A stretch of DNA of 19,643 nucleotides from Candidatus Falkowbacteria bacterium CG10_big_fil_rev_8_21_14_0_10_39_9 (GTDB lineage: Bacteria; Patescibacteriota; Patescibacteriia; Patescibacteriales; UBA12465): positions 1 through 19,643 of the forward strand of contig PFAQ01000052.1 in the NCBI GenBank assembly GCA_002778645.1, written 5' to 3'. Under the pieces are notes generated by a model. It worked only from the letters and a program-made list of their open reading frames with translations, was not told where the DNA came from and searched no databases. A program made the position numbers and the translations under genes. Positions 14,629 through 19,643 of this stretch are shown here, piece by piece (positions within the stretch are counted from its first letter, which is position 1; every line of letters starts with the position of its first letter).

Positions 14629-15048
14629 CTAGTAAATCTCACAAATTACTTCTCCACCCAACTGATTCTTTCGAGCCTCGCGATTAGTCATTAAGCCTTT
14701 AGGAGTGGAAATAATAGCCACACCGATGTTATTCAAAACTCTTGGTAAGGAGTTTTTGCCGACATAAACTCTAGCACCTGGCTTAGAAATTCTCTTCAGA
14801 GAACTGATTCGGGGTTGGCGCTCTTCGTTGTATTTCAAAACTATCCGCAAACGATCAAAAGCGGCACTCTTATTTTTAGATTGGTTATCGCCTTTTATGA
14901 CCTCGGTCTGGCCTACCCAGCCTTCTTTCTCCATAATCTTGGCTATTTCCAATTTTAATTTGCTGAGAGGTAGGACGATCTCCGCTTTTTTGACCATGGA
15001 GGCATTTCGGATTCTGGTCAGCATGTCTGCGATTGGATCTGTCATCAT
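14629..15048 (-). CDS. rpsH: 30S ribosomal protein S8 (uS8)
   Basis: uS8 is a primary 16S rRNA binder in the central domain and, in Escherichia coli, also the translational repressor of the spc operon. The 139-residue product shows TDPIADMLTRIRNASMVKK at the N-terminus and the rRNA-binding C-terminal pattern IISTPKGLMTNREARKNQLGGEVICEIY. Two consecutive ATGs (15048 and 15045) are possible starts. No S8-type regulatory hairpin is evident in the short A/T-only spacer before rplE or here. The stop is TAG. Confidence 0.96.
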   Translation of the reverse strand: MMTDPIADMLTRIRNASMVKKAEIVLPLSKLKLEIAKIMEKEGWVGQTEVIKGDNQSKNKSAAFDRLRIVLKYNEERQPRISSLKRISKPGARVYVGKNSLPRVLNNIGVAIISTPKGLMTNREARKNQLGGEVICEIY

Positions 15049-15095
15049 AATTTTATAATTAAAATAATATATAATTTATTTATATTGCTTAAAAA

Positions 15096-15281
15096 TTACC
15101 AACTGGATTTCTTAATTCCTGGTAAATCACCGTTGTCAGCTAATTCTCTAAAACAGATACGACAAAGGTTAAAATCACGCATATAGCCATGAATACGACC
15201 ACAGCGCCAGCAACGATTTATTTTCCGAGTGGAAAATTTCGGTTTTCTTTTTGCTTTAACGATTAATGCGGTTCTCGCCAT
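15096..15281 (-). CDS. rpsZ: 30S ribosomal protein S14, type Z (uS14), zinc-binding form
   Basis: uS14 sits in the head of the small subunit near uS3 and uS10. The 61-residue size is that of the short zinc form. Four cysteines form the site: C24 and C27 in CWRCGR, and C40 and C43 in CRICFRE. The ending DLPGIKKSSW is the conserved family C-terminus. The position between rplE and rpsH is standard. The zinc-free long paralogue is not seen. Confidence 0.96.
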   Translation of the reverse strand: MARTALIVKAKRKPKFSTRKINRCWRCGRIHGYMRDFNLCRICFRELADNGDLPGIKKSSW

Positions 15282-15294
15282 ATATTTTTAATAA

Positions 15295-15834
15295 TTAATT
15301 TTTCTTAAAAGGAAAACCTAGTAAGCGGAATAATTCTAAAGCGGCGGCCCGATTCTGAGTACTGGTGACAATCGTAATTTCCAAACCGTGAATGTTATCA
15401 ATATCTTCCTGTTTAACTTCCGGGAAGGGAAAATGTTCTTTAAAACCGATAGTCATATTACCGTCTTTATCAATGATGTTTTCAGAAATACCGCGGAAAT
15501 CTCGGACGCGAGGGAAAGTAATATTAACCAAACGTTCAATAAAGTCATACATCAAATCACCCCGCAGAGTTACCATGGCCCCAACAATCATCCCTTCTCT
15601 GATCTTGAAAGCAGAAATTGATTTCTTCGCCTTAGTTAAAACTGGTTTTTGTCCGGTAATTCTAGTTAGAGTCTTAGCAACGTTAGTAGCATATTCTTTT
15701 TCTTTAGTGTGCTTGCCAAAACCAACATTCAAAACTACTTTCTCTATTTTAGGAGCTAAGTAATCATTCTTTAAAGCTAACTCTTTCTTTAAAGCGGGCA
15801 ATATTTCTTTTTTATATTTTTCTTTTAATCTCAT
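15295..15834 (-). CDS. rplE: 50S ribosomal protein L5 (uL5)
   Basis: uL5 binds 5S rRNA and contacts the P-site tRNA and the small-subunit head. The 179-residue length matches the family. Visible motifs are KIEKVVLNVGFGKHTKEKEY (about 30-49), LTRITGQKPVLTKAKKSISAFKIREG (about 71-96) and FPRVRDFRGIS. The end is LEITIVTSTQNRAAALELFRLLGFPF. It lies 15 bases after rplX and 13 bases before rpsZ. Confidence 0.97.
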   Translation of the reverse strand: MRLKEKYKKEILPALKKELALKNDYLAPKIEKVVLNVGFGKHTKEKEYATNVAKTLTRITGQKPVLTKAKKSISAFKIREGMIVGAMVTLRGDLMYDFIERLVNITFPRVRDFRGISENIIDKDGNMTIGFKEHFPFPEVKQEDIDNIHGLEITIVTSTQNRAAALELFRLLGFPFKKN

Positions 15835-15849
15835 ATTATTTAAAAAGTT

Positions 15850-16179
15850 TTAATCTATAGCCTCTTGGCATTTTTTACAAGCCCGATATTTCTTACTCTT
15901 CTTGTTAGTTCCTTCGCCCTTAGCTATCTTATAAGCGATTCTGGTAGTCTTGCCACATTTTGGGCAAATCACCGCTAAATTAGAAGCGGCCACAAAAGCC
16001 GGAAACTCAATTCTCTGGCCTTTTTCACCGCGTTTGGAAGGGCGCATGTGCTTAATCAATAAGTTTAAGCCTTCAACGCTCACCTTTCCTCGAGCTGGTA
16101 ATACTTGCAAGACCTTGCCGCTCTTACCCTTATCTTTACCGGCTAGGATCTTTACTTTGTCTTCTTTTTTAATATTCAT
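15850..16179 (-). CDS. rplX: 50S ribosomal protein L24 (uL24) with C-terminal zinc ribbon
   Basis: uL24 starts assembly of the large subunit and lines the peptide exit tunnel. The N-terminal KOW motif is seen as KKEDKVKILAGKDKGKSGKV (4-23). The 109-residue protein carries two cysteine pairs, C72/C75 in CPKCGKTTR and C101/C104 in CKKCQEAID, so it should bind a metal ion, as do many but not all bacterial forms. The segment between the pairs is Lys- and Gly-rich. The spacing to rplN is 25 bases. Confidence 0.96.
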   Translation of the reverse strand: MNIKKEDKVKILAGKDKGKSGKVLQVLPARGKVSVEGLNLLIKHMRPSKRGEKGQRIEFPAFVAASNLAVICPKCGKTTRIAYKIAKGEGTNKKSKKYRACKKCQEAID

Positions 16180-16204
16180 AAATTTGATAATTAATCTGGT
16201 TTAA

Positions 16205-16576
16205 TTACAATACCTCAGGGGCCAAAGAAACAATCTTCATATAACCACCAGCTCGTAATTCTCGGGCCACTGGACCAAAAATACGACTACCTTTCGGCTC
16301 TTTCTTATCCTTATCAATCACGACACAAGCATTGTCATCAAAGCGTAAATAGGAACCATCGGGACGACGGATTTCTTTTCTAGTTCTAACCAAAACAGCA
16401 TAAATCACATCACCTTTTTTAATCGGAGTATGAGGCGTAGCTGATTTAACAGTGCCAACAATAATATCGCCGATCCGAGCATAACGTCTCTTATATCCGC
16501 CCAAAACTCTAATACACATTATAGACTTAGCGCCGGAATTGTCAGCTACTTTTAATATAGATTGAACTTGAATCAT
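16205..16576 (-). CDS. rplN: 50S ribosomal protein L14 (uL14)
   Basis: uL14 forms an intersubunit bridge with helix 44 and is the target of the silencing factor RsfS. The 123-residue product is close to the usual 122. It begins MIQVQSILKVADNSGAKSIM and contains GDIIVGTVKSATP, VLVRTRKEIRRPDGSYLRF and RIFGPVARELR, all family hallmarks, ending MKIVSLAPEVL. It follows rpsQ by 29 bases. Confidence 0.97.
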   Translation of the reverse strand: MIQVQSILKVADNSGAKSIMCIRVLGGYKRRYARIGDIIVGTVKSATPHTPIKKGDVIYAVLVRTRKEIRRPDGSYLRFDDNACVVIDKDKKEPKGSRIFGPVARELRAGGYMKIVSLAPEVL

Positions 16577-16605
16577 ATAATTTTCTAATTTATAAAGCTA
16601 ATAGA

Positions 16606-16872
16606 CTACTTAACCACTCGCCACCGTTTATCACGGCTTAAAGGCCGACATTCCACAAAATTTACCTTATCACCCACATGACATCCATTGTTTTCATCAT
16701 GCACCTTGTATTTACGGCTAACCTTATAACGTTTGTGATATTTAGGATGAATTTTAACATGATCGACCTTAACCACAATGGTTTTATCACTCTTGTCGGA
16801 AGTTACTACTCCGCTGAATTTTTTGCGGATAACTTTTTTGGTAATCGCTGGGACAATTTTTTTATCGGCCAT
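16606..16872 (-). CDS. rpsQ: 30S ribosomal protein S17 (uS17)
   Basis: uS17 is a primary 16S rRNA binder with an OB-fold. The 88 residues contain the core pattern FSGVVTSDKSDKTIVVKVD (19-37), then HPKYHKRYKVSRKYKVHDEN and the conserved GDKVNFVECRPLSRDKRWRV. The basic N-terminal 18 residues are slightly longer than in Escherichia coli. The stop is TAG, and the start follows rpmC after 20 A/T-rich bases. Confidence 0.96.
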   Translation of the reverse strand: MADKKIVPAITKKVIRKKFSGVVTSDKSDKTIVVKVDHVKIHPKYHKRYKVSRKYKVHDENNGCHVGDKVNFVECRPLSRDKRWRVVK

Positions 16873-16892
16873 ATAATTAATATAAAATAAAA

Positions 16893-17123
16893 TTACTTAT
16901 TTAAATCCTTAACTTCAACCGGCGTAATCGCTGGCTCAATTTTCTTAGTTTTCAACAAAGTCAAAACCCGGGCAATAGATTGCTTTATTGTTCTGATTTC
17001 ACGGACATTCTTTAATTGACTATTGGAATCCTTAAAACGCAACTCGCGTAATTTTTCTCGGAAAGCAGCCAAAGAAGTATGAAGTTCGTGTTCGGTTTTA
17101 CTTTTTAATTCTTTAAAATCCAT
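16893..17123 (-). CDS. rpmC: 50S ribosomal protein L29 (uL29)
   Basis: uL29 lies at the exit of the peptide tunnel and forms part of the docking site for the signal recognition particle and trigger factor. The 76-residue protein is a helical hairpin: MDFKELKSKTEHELHTSLAA, then FREKLRELRFKDSNSQLKN with the conserved KLRELRF pattern, and the second helix VREIRTIKQSIARVLTLLK. It is about 13 residues longer than in Escherichia coli because of a C-terminal tail. It lies 11 bases after rplP. Confidence 0.94.
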   Translation of the reverse strand: MDFKELKSKTEHELHTSLAAFREKLRELRFKDSNSQLKNVREIRTIKQSIARVLTLLKTKKIEPAITPVEVKDLNK

Positions 17124-17134
17124 ATAAATAATAA

Positions 17135-17539
17135 TTATTTCTTAACAAACTGACACTTGATTGGTAATTTATAAGCGGCGGATTTCATAGCTTCCTTAGC
17201 TAATTCTTCAGTTAAGCCGTCCATTTCAAACATCACAGTTCCTGGTTTAACATTACAAACGTAATGATCAACTGAACCTTTACCTTTACCCATTGGGATT
17301 TCTCCACCTTTAGCCGTCACTGGCTTATCAGGAAAAATTCTAATCCAAACCTTGCCAGTCTTTTTGGTATATTTAGTTAAGGCACGACGAGCGGCTTCGA
17401 TTTGACGAGCGGTAATCCAATGAGCCGCTAAGGCTTTTAGACCAAAACTACCAAAGCTAACGCTTAACTTAGTGGTAGCAATACCACCCCGACGTCCCTT
17501 ATGGCTTTTTCGATATTTACTTTTCTTGGGCATCAACAT
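17135..17539 (-). CDS. rplP: 50S ribosomal protein L16 (uL16)
   Basis: uL16 contacts A-site tRNA and organises the peptidyl transferase region late in assembly. The 134-residue length fits. The start MLMPKKSKYRKSHKGRRGG has the MLMP beginning usual for the family, so I keep the ATG at 17539. Conserved parts are SFGSFGLKALAAHWITARQIEAAR and the functional loop PMGKGKGSVDHYVCNVKPGT, with the end YKLPIKCQFVKK. It lies 8 bases after rpsC. Confidence 0.97.
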   Translation of the reverse strand: MLMPKKSKYRKSHKGRRGGIATTKLSVSFGSFGLKALAAHWITARQIEAARRALTKYTKKTGKVWIRIFPDKPVTAKGGEIPMGKGKGSVDHYVCNVKPGTVMFEMDGLTEELAKEAMKSAAYKLPIKCQFVKK

Positions 17540-17547
17540 ATATTTGC

Positions 17548-18219
17548 TTATTGCTTATTATCTTTTTTATCAAAAATCTCTCCCCGATAGATCCAAACTT
17601 TAATACCAATACAACCATAAGCAGTATGAGCTGTACCCCGAGCGTAATCAATATCAGCTCTTAAGGTATTAAGTGGAACTTTACCGGAAACTAACTTCTC
17701 AGTTCGAGCAATTTCAGCGCCATTTAAACGGCCACCGATAGCCACCTTCACGCCTAAAGCACCAGCTCTTTCAATTTTACCAATGGTTTGCTTCATTACC
17801 TTTCTGAAAGGCATCCGTTTTTCAATATCTAAAATCATTTGTTGCACCACAATTTGGGCACTTAGATTAGGTTGAGCGACTTCTTTAATATTTAAATTGA
17901 TATCGGATAAACGAATTCCAGCTGGGTTGCTTAAAAATTCTCGGTGCAAGGTCTTCTTCAAGTCTTCAATCCCATTACCACCGCGACCAATTAGAACACC
18001 TGGCTTACCAGTGTAAACATCAATGTTAATTTTCTTCGCATCACGGGCAATCTCCACCTTATCAATGCCAGCTTCTTTTTGGGTCTTAATTAAATATTTT
18101 CTGATCAAAACATCCTGCTTAACATTCTGGATGTATTTATCACCCCGACTGAACCAAATCGAAGGCCAGCTCTTAATGATACCCATGCGTAGAATTTTTG
18201 GATTTACTTTTTTTCCCAT
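17548..18219 (-). CDS. rpsC: 30S ribosomal protein S3 (uS3)
   Basis: uS3 forms part of the mRNA entry tunnel and has helicase-like activity there. The 223-residue product starts with the family signature MGKKVNPKILRMGIIKSWPS. It carries a KH domain with the GXXG loop IGRGG at 77-81, inside TGKPGVLIGRGGNGIEDLKK. The C-terminal domain shows KQTIGKIERAGALGVKVAIGG and AHTAYGCIGIKVWIYRGE. It follows rplV by 27 A/T-rich bases. Confidence 0.97.
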   Translation of the reverse strand: MGKKVNPKILRMGIIKSWPSIWFSRGDKYIQNVKQDVLIRKYLIKTQKEAGIDKVEIARDAKKINIDVYTGKPGVLIGRGGNGIEDLKKTLHREFLSNPAGIRLSDINLNIKEVAQPNLSAQIVVQQMILDIEKRMPFRKVMKQTIGKIERAGALGVKVAIGGRLNGAEIARTEKLVSGKVPLNTLRADIDYARGTAHTAYGCIGIKVWIYRGEIFDKKDNKQ

Positions 18220-18246
18220 ATTATAAAATATATTATAATTTAAATA

Positions 18247-18828
18247 TTAACCACTTTTACGTCTAAAGATTTTGCCCGCAAAACCCTTAGAACTACCGCC
18301 TTCTATCTTAGCGTGACCATGACGACCTTCCATCCGAGGATCAACAATTTCAGCTGTTACCTCTTCACTTTCTTTAACAATCTTCTTAACGGCTTTCAAT
18401 TTCTTCGGGTTTGGTCCATCACTAGCCTTAACTAGGTCTTCCAATTTAACCGGAGCCTCAATCTTAACATTCTTAGCAGTATTCTTACCACTATCTTTAA
18501 CCTCGGCTAAAACTAAATGTAAATGGCAAGAACGCTTGCGGACGGTAGTAGCGCGACCCTGAGCCTTAGGAGTCCAACGTTTGAGAGTGGCTCCCTCATT
18601 AATCATGATAGATTTGATATATAAATTATCCTTATCTAAGTCATAGTTATTAACGGCATTAGCGATAGCTGATTCCACCAACTTCAAAAGTGGCAGAGCG
18701 GCTTTTTTATTACCAAAACGTAATTGATCCAAAGCTTTATCGGTTTTCATACCGCGCACCACATCAGCCACCAGACGAACTTTTCTGGGAGACATGCGCA
18801 ATTGATTTAAACTGGCCTTAATTTCCAT
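18247..18828 (-). CDS. rplV: 50S ribosomal protein L22 (uL22) with about 80-residue C-terminal extension
   Basis: uL22 lines the peptide exit tunnel, and its beta-hairpin reaches the tunnel constriction. The core (1-112) is clear: LNQLRMSPRKVRLVADVVRG at 7-26, LLKLVESAIANAVNN, and the hairpin TLKRWTPKAQGRATTVRKRS. The protein is 193 residues, against about 110 in Escherichia coli. The extension has a Lys/Glu-rich linker (115-160) and a distinct end, DPRMEGRHGHAKIEGG then SSKGFAGKIFRRKSG. It is Gly-, His- and Arg-rich and could contact rRNA. Its reading frame runs without break to TAA, so it is not a frameshift artefact of one base that I can see. Confidence 0.94.
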   Translation of the reverse strand: MEIKASLNQLRMSPRKVRLVADVVRGMKTDKALDQLRFGNKKAALPLLKLVESAIANAVNNYDLDKDNLYIKSIMINEGATLKRWTPKAQGRATTVRKRSCHLHLVLAEVKDSGKNTAKNVKIEAPVKLEDLVKASDGPNPKKLKAVKKIVKESEEVTAEIVDPRMEGRHGHAKIEGGSSKGFAGKIFRRKSG

Positions 18829-18849
18829 ATGATTGAATTAATAAAAAAT

Positions 18850-19140
18850 TTATTTTTTAGCAGTAGTAGCCTGGTCTTTAGCCATTTTTCCACCATGTCC
18901 TAAGAATTTCTTAGTAGGGGCAAATTCTCCCAAACGATGGCCGATCATGTTCTCTACCACGTAAACTGGAGTATGTTGTTTGCCATTATGAACGCCAATA
19001 GTAAAGCCCACCATTTCTGGAGTAATTACTGAAGCGCGGTCCCAAGTCTTAATATCGGATTTATCACCCGGTTTTAAAGCTTGAATTTTCTTTAGGAGCC
19101 GTTCATTGATGTATGGTCCCTTTTTTAAACTTCTTCCCAT
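18850..19140 (-). CDS. rpsS: 30S ribosomal protein S19 (uS19)
   Basis: uS19 lies in the small-subunit head with uS13 and contacts the A-site finger. The 96-residue product starts MGRSLKKGPYINERLLKKI and contains KTWDRASVITPEMVGFTIGVHNGKQH, followed by NMIGHRLGEFAPTKKFLGHG. All are strong family signatures. The end is a short Lys/Ala tail. It follows rplB by 18 bases. Confidence 0.97.
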   Translation of the reverse strand: MGRSLKKGPYINERLLKKIQALKPGDKSDIKTWDRASVITPEMVGFTIGVHNGKQHTPVYVVENMIGHRLGEFAPTKKFLGHGGKMAKDQATTAKK

Positions 19141-19158
19141 ATATTTTTATATATTAGA

Positions 19159-19643
19159 TTATTTCTTTTTACCGCGACGTTTAATAATCAAACGACTAGA
19201 ACTGCTCTTTCTTCTAGTTCGAACACCGAAAGCTGGCTTGCCCCACTTAGTCTTAGGTGATTTCAAACCAATAGATTGGTTACCTTCACCACCACCATGT
19301 GGATGAGCATTAGGGTTCATAGCAGTACCACGAACAGTTGGTCTCCGACCTAAATTACGGTTACGACCAGCACTACCGATAACCACATGCATCCGGTCTG
19401 GATTACTAACCTGACCAATAGTGCAAAGACCCTCTTTCTTAATTAAACGAATTTCACCAGAGGGTAATTTAATCTGAGCATACTTACCTTCGACACCCAT
19501 CACGAAAGCGACATTACCCGCACCGCGAACAATTTTAGCACCTTCACCTGGCATCAGCTCAATACAACTAACACCCACACCCGCTGGAATAAATTTCAGA
19601 GGCATAGCATTACCCACTTTGATTTCAATTAATTCTTTGGAGC
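19159..19643 (-). CDS. rplB: 50S ribosomal protein L2 (uL2), 5' end outside window
   Basis: uL2 is needed for subunit joining and peptidyl transferase activity. The visible 160 residues are the C-terminal part of a protein of about 275. The frame stays open to the window edge, reading SKELIEIKVGNAMPLKFIP, so the Met at 19617 is internal and not a start. Conserved features are NAMPLKFIPAGVGVSCIE, RPTVRGTAMNPNAHPHGGGE, which carries the catalytic-site histidine region, and the basic end VRTRRKSSSSRLIIKRRGK. It is the first visible gene of the S10-spc cluster. Confidence 0.96.
   Translation of the reverse strand, partial: SKELIEIKVGNAMPLKFIPAGVGVSCIELMPGEGAKIVRGAGNVAFVMGVEGKYAQIKLPSGEIRLIKKEGLCTIGQVSNPDRMHVVIGSAGRNRNLGRRPTVRGTAMNPNAHPHGGGEGNQSIGLKSPKTKWGKPAFGVRTRRKSSSSRLIIKRRGKKK

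Noticed and set aside
19615..19617. ATG at 19617 as the start of rplB
   Set aside because: The frame stays open to the window edge and reads conserved uL2 sequence before this Met, so the gene is truncated by the window.
1..19643. TGA read as glycine, as in SR1 or Gracilibacteria
   Set aside because: All genes are full length under the standard code and use normal glycine codons; no frame needs TGA readthrough.

Overview
The window is a piece of an AT-rich bacterial chromosome, most likely from the Candidate Phyla Radiation (Patescibacteria, Parcubacteria-like). The ribosomal protein order rplB-rpsS-rplV-rpsC-rplP-rpmC-rpsQ-rplN-rplX-rplE-rpsZ-rpsH-rplF-rplR-rpsE-rplO-secY is bacterial, but rpmD (uL30) is missing between rpsE and rplO, as is known for CPR genomes. 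Lineage-typical extensions on uS5 and uL22, a DUF5671-like membrane protein, near-absence of Shine-Dalgarno sequences and very short A/T-only spacers fit the same assignment. The code is standard: all 28 visible stops are TAA (23) or TAG (5), none is TGA, and TGA does not interrupt or extend any gene. The exact lineage is inference.

Layout, left to right. (1) Positions 1-4383 hold a minus-strand operon read from asnS through a DUF5671-like membrane protein, scpA and scpB to dacA, a D-Ala-D-Ala carboxypeptidase cut by the window edge. A good sigma70-type promoter for it lies at 4449-4477. The operon joins tRNA charging, chromosome condensation (the ScpAB kleisin complex of SMC) and peptidoglycan trimming. 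(2) Positions 4384-6904 are a plus-strand accessory island with three genes I do not recognise. A signal-peptide multi-pass membrane protein overlaps a small membrane-anchored protein by 7 bases, then a terminator follows, then a highly charged 214-residue protein with its own terminator. Both transcription units have strong promoters (the second is perfect consensus) and strong inverted repeats in their leaders. (3) Positions 6915-11153 hold a minus-strand operon with its own promoter and terminator: a 752-residue helical protein of unknown function, map, ruvX and recO. (4) Positions 11167-19643 hold the 3' part of the S10-spc ribosomal operon, from rplB (partial) to secY, ending in a terminator just after secY.

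The housekeeping parts are confident. The candidates for undescribed biology are the plus-strand island (4499-6904) with its paired promoters and leader hairpins, and the 752-residue protein that sits between secY and map, where adk is found in many bacteria. I found no tRNA or rRNA gene, CRISPR array, transposase or integrase.
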